Origin: Leptolyngbya sp. O-77
GTDB lineage: Bacteria > Cyanobacteriota > Cyanobacteriia > Elainellales > Elainellaceae
Length of the DNA: 64,000 bases
Assembly: GCF_001548395.1 (NCBI RefSeq)
Contig: NZ_AP017367.1
Span: forward strand, 905,001-969,000
Reading direction: 5' to 3'
Under the pieces are notes generated by a model. The model ran no database searches. It was not told the origin of the DNA and saw only the letters and a list, made by a program, of their open reading frames with translations. Positions 43,438 to 52,178 of this stretch are shown here, in pieces. Every line of letters begins with the position of its first letter. Positions within the stretch are counted from its first letter, which is position 1. Made by a program: the position numbers and the translations under genes.

Positions 43438-43977
43438 ATGAACAACAATTTTTTACTGCAAGCGATTTTCGAGAGTTTCATCGATGGTGTGCTGATTGTG
43501 AGCGATCGCGGCGAGGTCATCTACGCCAACCGTTCGGCTCACGAAATTTGCCGGATGCTGTCGTCTGACGGGCTAAAAGCCATGCAATTGCCCAGCCAAA
43601 TCTGGCGCGTTTGCCAAATGCTGGTTAACAATCGGGCGCTGCATCAAGATACGACGGTGATTCTAGAAGATGAAATTCTCACCAGTAGCAACAGTCCGCT
43701 GCGGATTCGGGTGGAGTGGATCGCGCTGGAATCGGTAGAGCGGCCCTGCCTGCGCGTGACGCTAGAAGACCGGATGCAGTCTGCCCGCAAACGGGCGATC
43801 GCCGAACGGGAACGCTATGGCCTTACGGAACGCGAGGCGGAAGTCTGGCTGTTGCGCCACTTGAACTGGAAATATAAGGCGATCGCCGCCAGTCTGCACA
43901 TCACCGTAGACACCGTGAAAAAGCACGTCCACAATATCTACGCCAAGCGCGATGCCTTTGAATGGGCGCAAGAATAG
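43438..43977 (+). CDS. LuxR-type regulator with N-terminal PAS-like domain (copy 2)
   Basis: The 179-residue protein from ATG 43438 (MNNNFLLQAIFESFIDGVLI) has a PAS-like domain (VSDRGEVIYANRSAHEICRM) and a LuxR helix-turn-helix (YGLTEREAEVWLLRHLNWKY, then ITVDTVKKHVHNIYAKRDA). An upstream ATG at 43411 would add nine residues without motif. It is a diverged tandem paralogue of the regulator at 42213, more alike at both ends than in the middle. A strong terminator follows at 44014. Confidence 0.86.
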   Translation: MNNNFLLQAIFESFIDGVLIVSDRGEVIYANRSAHEICRMLSSDGLKAMQLPSQIWRVCQMLVNNRALHQDTTVILEDEILTSSNSPLRIRVEWIALESVERPCLRVTLEDRMQSARKRAIAERERYGLTEREAEVWLLRHLNWKYKAIAASLHITVDTVKKHVHNIYAKRDAFEWAQE

Positions 43978-44013
43978 CGGCGATCTTGATAGTCAAATCT
44001 TCCTGATGCGTCG

Positions 44014-44041
44014 GGTGCCCCTCACAGGGCACCTGTTTTTT
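44014..44041 (+). terminator. Rho-independent terminator after the second PAS/LuxR gene
   Basis: GGTGCCC (44014-44020), a six-base loop, GGGCACC (44027-44033), then TGTTTTTTG. A 7-bp GC-rich stem followed by a T run, 37 bp after the stop codon. Confidence 0.88.
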
Positions 44042-44121
44042 GCATAGGGCCCTACGGATGGCAGGATATGGAAGCTAGGAGAAGATAGAAGCACCTCACG
44101 CCCCTTAATCAGGAGTTTTTG

Positions 44122-46098
44122 ATGAGTCAGGAAATTCCCCCAACTCTTGGCAACGTCATTCGGAACGCCGTCACTCGGAAATATAGGCTGGCGAGTGGAC
44201 TAGTTGCCGCCGGACTAGCGCTCACCGTCGGCTGGAGCAGCCTCGCCAGCCCACCCGAACCGCTTTTGCAAATTCGTCGCGACCTGGCTGAGCTGGGCAC
44301 CAGCGGAGATGCTGATGCGAAGTCGGCGGCCCTGGCGCTGGCAGCAGATGGCAATTTTTCACAGGCGCTGGCGATCGCCCGGTCTATCCAGAGTGAGCCT
44401 GACAAAGCCCTGACCTTGCAGGCGATCGCCGCTATTGCGGGTGAGGTGGGAGGTGCCAGTACGGTATTTACTTTCTTGCAAGAGGCGCTGGCAGCCGCGA
44501 TCGCAATTCCCCCTGGAGACGAGGATTGGACGGAGGAGACCAAACCTCAGGTTTTGAGCGTGATTGCCTTTACCGCCAACGAACTCGGAGAACCCGGCCT
44601 GGCCCAAGCTGCCCTGCAAGAGGCGATCGCCACCACGAAAGAAATCCATGAGTTTAGCAAGCCGGGAGCCTTGATGACGATCGCAGTCGCAGCGGGCAAG
44701 TTTGAGGATGTCAGCCTGGCCCAGCCCATTTTGCAGGAGGTGCTCGCCATCGCGAAACCCATGCAGGACGGGGACGGGCCCAATGGCATCATGTTCAACA
44801 CGATTTTGCGGGCGATCGCCTTTGCAGTGAGCGAATTGGGAGACACCCGCCTGGCCCAATCCACGCTGCCAGAGCTGCTGGTCATTGCCAAATCCATGCC
44901 AGATGAGGCGGGCAAATCTGCTGTCCTGGATGCGATCGCGTCTGCGGTGGGCAAGCTGGAAACCCCCAGCCTAGCTCGTCCCATTTTGCAAGAGATCCTG
45001 GCGATGGCAAAGCCTATGCAAAATGAGCGGCATAACGCCTGGGTGTTGCGGGCGATCGCAGAAGCGGTAGGCGAGGTGGGAGACGCCAATCTTGCCCAAC
45101 CCGTTCTGCTAGAGGCGCTGGCTTTGACAAAACCCATGCAAGATGAAAACCACAAAATCATGGTTTTGAACGCGATCGTCATTGCGGTGGGCGACCTGGG
45201 AGACATCAGCCTGGCTCAGCCCATTTTGCGAGAGGCGCTGGCTACGGCGAAAACCGTGCAGCCGGACAATACTGCTTATGCATTGGGCGCGATCGCCATT
45301 GCAGCGGGCGACCTGGGAGAAACCAGCCTGGCCCAATCCGTTTTGCAAGAGGTTCTCGCCATCGCGCAAGCCATACCGGATGAGTACGGCAAGTATGCAA
45401 CCTTGAACGCGATCGCACTTGCGGTGGGCGACCTGGGAGACGCGACGCTTGCCCAGTCCGTTTTGCAGGAGGCGCAGACAACTGCGAGAGCCATGCAGAA
45501 TGGAGAGGCCAAAGCTCAAACCCTGAGCGCGATCGCCTCTGCGGCAGGCAAACTTGGCGAGAGCAGCCTGGTTCGGCCGATCTTGCAGGAAGCGCTAGCA
45601 ACCGCGAAAGCCATTCAGGATGAACAAACCAAAGCTAATACCTTGAGCGTGATCGCAAGCACAGCGAATGAGCTGGGAGAAACCAGCTTGGCCCAGGCAG
45701 CCTTGCAGGAGGCGCTGGCGTTCGTCAAAACTACTCAGGATGAGTTTAGCCGAGCAGATTTCTTGCGTGAGGTCGCATTGACAGCAGGCGAATTTGGCGA
45801 CGCCAGCCTGACCCGGCCTGTCCTCCAGGAGGCGATCGCCATCGCGCAGACCATCCAGGACGAGGATGCCAAAACCAGATCATTGAGCGCGATCGCCGCC
45901 AGCGCTACCAAAATCGGCGACTGGGAACTCGTCGCCTTGGTCACCTCGATCTGCCGCACGGATAGCTGCCTGACACAGACCCAAGCAGGCGCTCTGCGGG
46001 CACAGGCCGAGAACCAAAACCCCGCTCTGGCAGAGCTATATTGGCAGTTACAGAACCCGATCTCGTATCTCTCAGAGCTTCCCATCCAGATGTTTTAG
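44122..46098 (+). CDS. Helical-repeat protein with N-terminal membrane anchor
   Basis: The 658-residue protein starts at ATG 44122, six bases after AGGAG (a TTG at 44119 is an unlikely start). An N-terminal hydrophobic segment (LASGLVAAGLALTVGWSSLA) suggests export or anchoring. About twelve ~42-residue units follow (core GDLGDISLAQPILREALATA, then an Ala/Ile-rich helix such as AIAIAAGDLGETSLAQSVLQ). Two helices per unit resemble TPR/SEL1/HEAT-type solenoids, but no family could be named. The AIA codons often coincide with GCGATCGC. The C-terminus has VTSICRTDSCLTQTQAG with two Cys. A scaffold for protein-protein contacts is the usual role of such solenoids. Confidence 0.8.
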   Translation: MSQEIPPTLGNVIRNAVTRKYRLASGLVAAGLALTVGWSSLASPPEPLLQIRRDLAELGTSGDADAKSAALALAADGNFSQALAIARSIQSEPDKALTLQAIAAIAGEVGGASTVFTFLQEALAAAIAIPPGDEDWTEETKPQVLSVIAFTANELGEPGLAQAALQEAIATTKEIHEFSKPGALMTIAVAAGKFEDVSLAQPILQEVLAIAKPMQDGDGPNGIMFNTILRAIAFAVSELGDTRLAQSTLPELLVIAKSMPDEAGKSAVLDAIASAVGKLETPSLARPILQEILAMAKPMQNERHNAWVLRAIAEAVGEVGDANLAQPVLLEALALTKPMQDENHKIMVLNAIVIAVGDLGDISLAQPILREALATAKTVQPDNTAYALGAIAIAAGDLGETSLAQSVLQEVLAIAQAIPDEYGKYATLNAIALAVGDLGDATLAQSVLQEAQTTARAMQNGEAKAQTLSAIASAAGKLGESSLVRPILQEALATAKAIQDEQTKANTLSVIASTANELGETSLAQAALQEALAFVKTTQDEFSRADFLREVALTAGEFGDASLTRPVLQEAIAIAQTIQDEDAKTRSLSAIAASATKIGDWELVALVTSICRTDSCLTQTQAGALRAQAENQNPALAELYWQLQNPISYLSELPIQMF

Positions 46099-46229
46099 CA
46101 ACGCATTGGAGATCTCAAAGTCCCCCTTATTTCTAGCGTAGCGGCGCGTCAGCGCGGGGATTTAGGGGGATCTGGCACACTTTGCTACAAACAGTAGGAA
46201 TTTTCAAACGTTCTCTTAGACTGCGATCG

Positions 46230-46287
46230 CCCCAACACCCCAACACCCCAACACCCCAACACCCCAACACCCCAACACCCCATCACT
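46230..46287. repeat. 9-bp tandem repeat (CCCCAACAC)
   Basis: Six perfect copies of CCCCAACAC plus a partial copy, about 60-110 bp upstream of the recQ start. Upstream at 46120-46175, AGTCCCCCTT...GGGGATTTAGGGGGAT forms a long inverted arrangement of a type often dispersed in cyanobacterial genomes. Confidence 0.9.
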
Positions 46288-46343
46288 CCTCCCGCCTCAA
46301 TCTGGGAATCCTAAAAGCAACTCTCTCCGCTTTTCCCTCCGCG

Positions 46344-47804
46344 ATGCATCTCACCGATTCCGTTTCTGCGCCAGAGTGGGCGCGTGTCCGGGCGACGTTT
46401 CAGCTGGTTTGGGGCTACGACGACTTTCGACCGCCGCAGGGCGACATCGTGCGATCGCTCCTCTCTGGGTGCGATGCCCTGGTGGTCATGCCCACGGGGG
46501 GCGGCAAGTCGCTTTGCTTCCAGCTTCCGGCGCTGCTGCAAACGGGGCTGACGCTGGTGGTGTCGCCGCTGGTGGCGCTGATGGAAAACCAGGTGCAGGA
46601 GTTGCGCGAAAAGCGGCTGCCCGCTGCCCTGCTGCATAGCGAGCTGCCGCCCCGCCAGCGCCAGCAAACGCTGTGGCAGTTGGAGCAGGGCAAATTGCGG
46701 CTGCTGTATCTGTCGCCAGAGACGCTGCTGAGTATGCCAGTGTGGAACCTCCTGAGCCAGCCGCAGGTGCAGATTCGCGGGCTAATTTTGGATGAGGCAC
46801 ATTGCCTGGTGCAGTGGGGCGACTCGTTTCGGCCGGCTTATCGGCGGCTGGGGGCGGTGCGACCGGCGCTGCTGGCAGCGAAACCCGCAGGCACAACACT
46901 GGCGATCGCCGCGTTCACCGCCACGGCCGACCCGCAGGCGCAGCGGACGATTTCCGAAGTGCTGGGGCTGAACCAGCCGCAGGTGTTTTTGCAAAATCCT
47001 TACCGAGCAAACCTGGCGCTGTCCGTGCAAACGGTGTGGAGTCCACGCGGGCGCAGGCGATCGCTCCTCCAGTTCATCCAGGCGCGGCGGGGCAAGGCGG
47101 GGCTGGTCTACGTGCGATCGCGCCGCGAAGGGGAAGACCTGGCAGACTGGCTGAATCAGGCAGGCTTTCGCACGGCGGCGTATCATGCGGGGCTGGGCCC
47201 GGCGCAGCGGCGGCAGATCGAGCAGGCGTGGCTGGGCGGGCAGATGCCGTTTGTGGTTTGCACGAGCGCCTTTGGCATGGGCATTAATCATCCCCACGTC
47301 CGCTGGGTGGTCCACTATCACGCGCCGCTGCTGCTGAGCGAATATGTGCAGGAGGTGGGGCGGGCTGGGCGCGACGGCAAACCCGCCGAAGCGTTGACTC
47401 TGGTGAGCGATCGCCCCGGTTGGCTAAACCCAGACGATCGCCAGCGGCAGCAGTTTTTTACCGAAAAAGCGCGATCGCAGCACCAAACTGCCCAATCGCT
47501 GATCCGCAAGCTGCCCAAAGCAGGGCCCGTGGCCGGGGTGGCCCGCCAGTTTCCCGATGGGGCAATCGCCCTGGCCCTGCTCCACCGCAACGGTCAGCTG
47601 GTCTGGGACGATCCGTTTCACTACCGCATCCTGCCTGGCGCGACACCGCAGCCCTTCCGGGCAGACCCCGCCATCCGCCAAATGCAGGACTACCTCTATA
47701 CTCGCGAGTGTCGCTGGCGGCTGTTGCTGCGGAGCTTTGGCTTTGCGAAAGAGGCAGAGGCGCTGCGCTGCCAAACGTGCGATCGCTGTGGGTTCTGTTT
47801 GTAG
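46344..47804 (+). CDS. recQ: RecQ-family ATP-dependent DNA helicase
   Basis: RecQ helicases unwind DNA 3'-5' in repair and recombination. The 486-residue protein from ATG 46344 (MHLTDSVSAPEWARVRATFQ) shows motif 0 VWGYDDFRPPQGDIVRSLL, Walker A MPTGGGKSLCFQLPALL, DEAH box LILDEAHCLVQWGDSFRP, motif III AIAAFTATADP, motif V GMGINHPHVRWVVHYHAP and motif VI EYVQEVGRAGRDGKP. The canonical aromatic loop is altered (HCLVQWGDSFRPAY instead of HCISQWGHDFRPEY). The C-terminus keeps a Cys cluster (CQTCDRCGFC), possibly the zinc site. There is no HRDC domain. A longer upstream frame covers the repeat and is unlikely to be translated. Confidence 0.93.
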   Translation: MHLTDSVSAPEWARVRATFQLVWGYDDFRPPQGDIVRSLLSGCDALVVMPTGGGKSLCFQLPALLQTGLTLVVSPLVALMENQVQELREKRLPAALLHSELPPRQRQQTLWQLEQGKLRLLYLSPETLLSMPVWNLLSQPQVQIRGLILDEAHCLVQWGDSFRPAYRRLGAVRPALLAAKPAGTTLAIAAFTATADPQAQRTISEVLGLNQPQVFLQNPYRANLALSVQTVWSPRGRRRSLLQFIQARRGKAGLVYVRSRREGEDLADWLNQAGFRTAAYHAGLGPAQRRQIEQAWLGGQMPFVVCTSAFGMGINHPHVRWVVHYHAPLLLSEYVQEVGRAGRDGKPAEALTLVSDRPGWLNPDDRQRQQFFTEKARSQHQTAQSLIRKLPKAGPVAGVARQFPDGAIALALLHRNGQLVWDDPFHYRILPGATPQPFRADPAIRQMQDYLYTRECRWRLLLRSFGFAKEAEALRCQTCDRCGFCL

Positions 47805-47831
47805 TGGATCTTCAAGGAGGCATTGTAACTT

Positions 47832-48044
47832 TTGACACGTTTTAGTCTATGTGTACTATCAGGGATATCCTCTCAGCCTGAGTTGTTTGACCAGGTTCGC
47901 AGCGTGCTTCGCCGTAGGCATTATTCCTACATGACTGAAAAAAGCTACGTTCACTGGATGAAGCAGTTTGTTACGAGTGCATCCCGCTTTTGCGATGAGT
48001 ACAAGAGCTTAGTTCTAGGCTTTACCGATAGCGCCAAACTTTGA
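47832..48044 (+). pseudogene. Tyrosine recombinase fragment (integron-integrase-like N-terminus)
   Basis: The encoded fragment LFDQVRSVLRRRHYSYMTEK followed by SYVHWMKQFV is the SAM-like core-binding domain of IntI-type and related phage integrases (pattern LLDQVR...RHYS.RTE..Y..W..RF). Nothing resembling the catalytic R-H-R-Y domain follows; the frame ends in SLVLGFTDSAKL. It is therefore a relic. It lies between recQ and an ISKra4-type remnant, marking an old insertion site. Confidence 0.7.
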
Positions 48045-48071
48045 GCATCGTACCTTTACCCCATACCTGTC

Positions 48072-48607
48072 ATGGACGCTGAGAAAAAAGCCCAAATCCA
48101 AGCCCACGCTCGTGCCCTTGCTGCTCTGCTGTAAGGGGAAACCAACCCGGAGCCAGTGAAAACGTTGGCAGGGATTGAGGCGGCAGTGCGCGGGCACCTG
48201 CTTGAACACGTCAGCCCAGAGATTGGGAATTTTCTAGGGCAACCAGCAGCGGCACCACAAGAGGACGAAAACGTAGCCTCGAGAGCATCCTCGGTCGACT
48301 GCGCTTGAGTGAAAAACAAGCTCAAATTCTGGATATGAGCAGGCCGCAGAAGACATCGAAGTGTCGACTGGGGGTAGCAGTTTCTCACAGGACGCAACAA
48401 CGGCCCGTGCATCGTCAAACCCTTGAGCTGCCACAAGTGGAAGGAACAGTTGAGGAGATCGGTGTAGATAGAGGTAAAGTGCGATTGCGAACAGCCCAAG
48501 GACAACCGAGTGAATGGCGCGATTACAAAGCAGTGAAGCTGCACGAGTCCTGTGTTGCTGCCTTGCTCCAGGACAATGAGCCGTTGGTGAACTGGGTCAA
48601 GGTTTAG
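48072..48607 (+). pseudogene. ISKra4-family transposase remnant
   Basis: Segments in two frames match ISKra4-type cyanobacterial transposases: MDAEKKAQIQAHARALAALL, a stop codon (TAA ~48132), VKTLAGIEAAVRGHLLEHVS and PEIGNFLG; then a frame change near 48230-48300 to RLRLSEKQAQILD; then AAEDIEV, VAVSHRTQQRPVHRQTLELP, VRLRTAQGQPSEWRDYKAV and a final LVNWVKV. There is a nonsense codon, at least one shift and an internal deletion between the SEKQAQ and AEDIEV blocks. It cannot encode an active transposase. No terminal inverted repeats or target duplication were identified. Confidence 0.82.
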
Positions 48608-48812
48608 CCTTTGTCTGACCCACGGTCTGGAGCTAGACATCCCACCCAAGACCAGTTGAGCCGCCATACTGAGAATTGCTAGGGGGAGAGCGTCCGGGCT
48701 TGATTCCCCCTTGGCCCCTTTTTAGAAGGCAAAACCCGGCCGCTCCGGCAAGGGAGCGATAAGATCAAGATGTAGAAATGTTAAGCATCTGGATTCTGTG
48801 GGGGCAGTTGCC

Positions 48813-49616
48813 ATGTATCTCACCTGGCTAGACAATAACTTTTGGATGATCGACCTGGACGAGGTGCGGATTTTGCTCGATCCGTGGCTGGTGGGGCCGC
48901 TGACGGTGGGCAACCAAGAGTGGCTATTGAAGGTGACGCATCGCACGCCGCCCGCCATCCCCGGTAGGGTGGATATGATCCTGCTGTCGCAGGGGCTAGA
49001 GGATCATGCCCATGTGGAGACGCTGAAGGCGCTGGACAAGGCGATTCCGGTGGTGTGTTCGCCGAATGCGGTCAGCCTTGTGATGGGGCTGGGCTATCGC
49101 TCGGTGACGGCGCTGGCGCACGGCGAAACGTATACCTACGAAACGTATGCCCACAAGGGCGTTTCGATTCAAGCGTTTCCGGGGTCACCCATTGGCCCGT
49201 TTTTGACGGAAAACGCCTATGTGCTGACGGGGCAAACCGAGGGGACGCGCTTGTATTACGAGCCACATGGCTTTCACGCGCCCACGCTAGAGGAGCTTGC
49301 GCCAGTGGATGTGGCGATCGCCCCGCTGATGACGGTGAAGCTGCCACTAGTGGGAGCCATCATCAAAGGCCAGGAGAGTGCCGTAGAGCTGGCGCGATCG
49401 CTCCAATTGCGATACCTGCTGCCGACGGGGGCGGGGCAGGCGGTGGACTATGCTGGGCTGCTGCCGTCGCTGCTGAAGGGGGAGGGTGGCCCAGCAGAGT
49501 GTCGAGCGCTGTTGGCGCAGGCGGGCTTGGCGACGGAAGTGCTGGAACCCAAACCGGGCGATCGCCTTTTGATTTCTCCAGCCTCCTCTCCGGAAACTTC
49601 CTCCGTGGCGGCGTAG
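48813..49616 (+). CDS. MBL-fold metallo-hydrolase-like protein
   Basis: The 267-residue protein from ATG 48813 (MYLTWLDNNFWMIDLDEVRI) has a beta-lactamase-like fold: LLDPWLVGPLTVGN, then MILLSQGLEDHAHVETLKAL, in which the usual HxHxDH is reduced to xxGLEDHAH, so the metal site may be altered. Later AYVLTGQTEGTRLYYEPHGF and VDVAIAPLMTVKLPLVG resemble UlaG-like or cyanobacterial MBL proteins. A GGGGG stands about eight bases before the ATG; an upstream GTG (48798) is less likely. Substrate unknown. Confidence 0.8.
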   Translation: MYLTWLDNNFWMIDLDEVRILLDPWLVGPLTVGNQEWLLKVTHRTPPAIPGRVDMILLSQGLEDHAHVETLKALDKAIPVVCSPNAVSLVMGLGYRSVTALAHGETYTYETYAHKGVSIQAFPGSPIGPFLTENAYVLTGQTEGTRLYYEPHGFHAPTLEELAPVDVAIAPLMTVKLPLVGAIIKGQESAVELARSLQLRYLLPTGAGQAVDYAGLLPSLLKGEGGPAECRALLAQAGLATEVLEPKPGDRLLISPASSPETSSVAA

Positions 49617-49692
49617 GATTGCCGTTCGCGCTGCTCTCAAGAGACAGAGGTTTTTTGACCACTGGCATCCCTCAGTGGTTTCAAAAACGCTG

Positions 49693-49698
49693 TATAAT
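49693..49698 (+). promoter_or_regulatory. Candidate -10 box for rpmB
   Basis: TATAAT, preceded by TG, lies 38 bp upstream of the rpmB start, after a small hairpin (CCACTG/CAGTGG, 49659-49678) that could end the preceding MBL gene. No good -35 box was found at the usual spacing. Confidence 0.4.
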
Positions 49699-49735
49699 GA
49701 TTGCTTGTGCCAATTAATGACTTGAGAAAACCGCT

Positions 49736-49972
49736 ATGAGCCGCACTTGTGAACTCACGGGCAAGAAGGCCAACAATGGCTACGCCGTTTCCCACTCGCA
49801 TCGCCGCACGAAAAAGCTGCAACAGGTGAACCTGCAAGAAAAGCGAGTCTGGTGGCCGCAGGGCAAGCGGTTTGTGACGCTGCGCCTGTCTACCAAGGCG
49901 ATCAAGACCCTCGAGAAGAAGGGGATTGACGCAATGGCCAAAGCTGCGGGCATTGACCTGAACAAGATGTAA
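49736..49972 (+). CDS. rpmB: 50S ribosomal protein L28
   Basis: L28 is a small protein of the large ribosomal subunit. The 78-residue sequence is family standard: MSRTCELTGKKANNGYAVSH, SHRRTKKLQQVNLQEKRVWW, and the C-terminal KGIDAMAKAAGIDLNKM. The start is ATG at 49736. It is monocistronic, ended by the bidirectional hairpin at 50098. Confidence 0.98.
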   Translation: MSRTCELTGKKANNGYAVSHSHRRTKKLQQVNLQEKRVWWPQGKRFVTLRLSTKAIKTLEKKGIDAMAKAAGIDLNKM

Positions 49973-50097
49973 TGAAGCTGGTGAGCATGAAACTGTAAGA
50001 ATGAAGCGGTCAGTTTGAAACGCTGGACGACTTCGTAGCAGTTTTAGATCCTCACTCCCTTTCAGGACTTCAGGGTTTCAATCAAAGTTTCAAAATT

Positions 50098-50135
50098 AAA
50101 CCCAGGCGTGAGACACTGCTCTTGCGCCTGGGTTT
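50098..50135. terminator. Bidirectional terminator between rpmB and the response regulator
   Basis: AAACCCAGGCG (50098-50108) and CGCCTGGGTTT (50125-50135) form an 11-bp perfect stem with a 16-base loop. It is A-rich on the left and T-rich on the right, placed between two convergent genes. A GTTGGGCGATTGGCT duplication lies just to the right (50165-50200). Confidence 0.8.
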
Positions 50136-50266
50136 GTGTTGTCAGGGCGATCGCACGACACCTTGTTGGGCGATTGGCTGTTGGGCGATTGGCTGTTGGG
50201 CGATTAATTAGCTTGCTGGGCGATTCAGCACGGCCGCAATGCACTGCCCTGCAAGGCTTCGAGCCG

Positions 50267-50809
50267 TTACTTCAGCTTTTGCTTGATAAACGTAAGCAAC
50301 TGGGCCATCTGCTTCTTGAGCGTGTCGATTTCGACCTGCATTTTGTCAATCTTCTGGTTCAGCGCGGCTACCTCTGCGCTGCTGGAGGCGGTGCTTGCTG
50401 GGGCTGCCGCAGCCGCGCCCACAGGCTGGGGCCATTTCTTGAACTTGGCCATGGCGGATTTGATCGCTTCGACCAGATCCTTTTGCTCAAAGGGCTTTTC
50501 GATGAACTCGAAATATTCGAACGGCTCCGGAAGTTTTTCCGTCACCTCTTCTCGGCGACCCGACATCAGCACCAGCGGCGCACGCAGTTCGGGTTTTGCC
50601 TGAATTTCCTGAAACACTTCCCATCCGCTCATGCGGGGCAGCAGGAAGTCCAGCATGATCAGGTTGGGATGCTCTTGGTGAATCAGGTTGATGCCCTCCA
50701 CCCCATCTTTGGCTTCCAACACCTCAAAATTTCCCTTGGGCAGCATGTCGCGCACCATGTTGCGGATGACTCGGCTGTCGTCGATAACCAGGATTTTGTG
50801 ACTTGCCAC
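50267..50809 (-). CDS. Single-receiver response regulator with coiled-coil tail
   Basis: The 180-residue protein has a CheY-like receiver (residues 1-~122): acidic pocket ILVIDDSRVIRNMVRD, phospho-acceptor Asp in LIMLDFLLPRMSGWEVFQEI, switch residue region LVLMSGRREEV and Lys in FIEKPFEQKDLVEAIKSAM. An Ala/Ser-rich linker follows, then a heptad-like tail (VAALNQKIDKMQVEIDTLKK), probably a dimerisation coil. There is no DNA-binding domain. Such PatA/Slr-type receivers work in motility and signal relay in cyanobacteria. The partner kinase is not nearby. Confidence 0.9.
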   Translation of the reverse strand: MASHKILVIDDSRVIRNMVRDMLPKGNFEVLEAKDGVEGINLIHQEHPNLIMLDFLLPRMSGWEVFQEIQAKPELRAPLVLMSGRREEVTEKLPEPFEYFEFIEKPFEQKDLVEAIKSAMAKFKKWPQPVGAAAAAPASTASSSAEVAALNQKIDKMQVEIDTLKKQMAQLLTFIKQKLK

Positions 50810-51191
50810 GGTGGACTCCTGCGGTAGTGACTGGAAGGTAGTAACGAGCGGGAAAAGCAGCGAATCTAGAATTCTAAATAAAGCGGGCAGCAGGCGGAGA
50901 CACAGGAAGAGCAGCGTAATAAAAACGCGCTTGCTTCAGAATAACGGATGCAACTTTCTGAGACCTACTTTTTGATACTAATACCCAATACTAATACGAC
51001 TCAGTTTAGCGGTTCATGCTTGAGATCACGCGATCGCCCGTCAAGATTCGCCCGAAAACGTCACCCTCCCTCGGTGTTGCTCCGAAACTGGGCTTGCTCA
51101 ACTCAACTCGTGCTTGCGGCGAGTTCTTCTAGAAATCCCTCTAGAATCGAGGGAAGGGCGATCGCCCCCTCTCCTTCGTTATTGTGCCCCC

Positions 51192-52148
51192 ATGAGCCAA
51201 CCTGTAGAACAGTTGCCTCCAGAATTTACGCAGGAATTTTCTACGTCGCAGCCTGCAAGCTCGAATCCTGCTGTCTCTGTGCGACCCAGCTTGCCCGACT
51301 GGCTACGGCGACCCATCGGCAATGCCCGCGACCTGTCCACGGTTCAGCGAATCATCAAAAAGCGGCAGATCCACACCATCTGCGAAGAGGGGCGCTGTCC
51401 CAACCGGGGCGAGTGCTACAGTCAGAAGACCGCTACGTTTCTGCTGATGGGGCCGACCTGCACGCGCAGTTGCGCCTTTTGCCAGGTGGATAAAGGTCAC
51501 GCCCCGATGCCGCTCGATCCAGAGGAGCCGCAAAAAGTGGCGGAGGCGGTGCAGCTTTTGGGGTTGCGCTATGTAGTGCTGACTTCGGTGGCGCGGGATG
51601 ATCTGCCTGATGGTGGCGCAGGCTGGTTCGCTCAGACGATGGCGGCAATTCGGCTGCGAAACCCTGATACCCAGGTCGAGGTGCTGACTCCAGATTTTTG
51701 GGGTGGCCCTGGGGGCGAAGCCGCCCAGCTCGAGCGCATCCAAACCGTGGTGAATGCCCAACCTGCCTGCTATAACCACAATGTGGAAACGGTGCGGCGG
51801 CTGCAAGGGCCCGTGCGGCGGGGGGCAAAGTATGAGCGATCGCTCTTTGTCTTGCAGCAGGTCAAGGTCTTGAACCCCCAGATTCCCACCAAATCGGGGC
51901 TGATGCTGGGGCATGGCGAAACCGAGGCGGAGGTGTTGGAAACCCTGCGGGATTTACGTGCTGTAGGCTGCGATCGCCTCACGCTGGGTCAATATATGCA
52001 GCCGTCGCTCGACCATTTGCCCGTGCAGAAATATTGGACACCTGCCGAATTTGAGCGGCTGGGGGCGATCGCCCGCGAGATGGGCTTTCGCCATGTGCGC
52101 TCTGGCCCGCTGGTGCGGAGTTCGTATCACGCAGGCGAAGAGGCATAG
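51192..52148 (+). CDS. lipA: Lipoyl synthase
   Basis: A radical-SAM enzyme that inserts two sulfurs into octanoyl groups on carrier proteins. The 318-residue protein from ATG 51192 (MSQPVEQLPPEFTQEFSTSQ) has the auxiliary cluster CEEGRCPNRGEC and the radical-SAM CTRSCAFC, then VDKGHAPMPLDPEEPQKVAE and LTSVARDDLPDGGA, and the C-terminal RSSYHAG. The first ~45 residues are a non-conserved leader. Upstream in-frame residues from 51114 lack homology and overlap no ribosome binding site. Cyanobacteria often have two LipA copies; only one is in this window. Confidence 0.95.
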   Translation: MSQPVEQLPPEFTQEFSTSQPASSNPAVSVRPSLPDWLRRPIGNARDLSTVQRIIKKRQIHTICEEGRCPNRGECYSQKTATFLLMGPTCTRSCAFCQVDKGHAPMPLDPEEPQKVAEAVQLLGLRYVVLTSVARDDLPDGGAGWFAQTMAAIRLRNPDTQVEVLTPDFWGGPGGEAAQLERIQTVVNAQPACYNHNVETVRRLQGPVRRGAKYERSLFVLQQVKVLNPQIPTKSGLMLGHGETEAEVLETLRDLRAVGCDRLTLGQYMQPSLDHLPVQKYWTPAEFERLGAIAREMGFRHVRSGPLVRSSYHAGEEA

Positions 52149-52178
52149 CGGCTAATGCAAACGCAAAGCGGCGATCGG

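Noticed and set aside
44127..45519. Several minus-strand frames in the helical-repeat gene
   Set aside because: They follow the repeat period and codon bias of the plus-strand gene.
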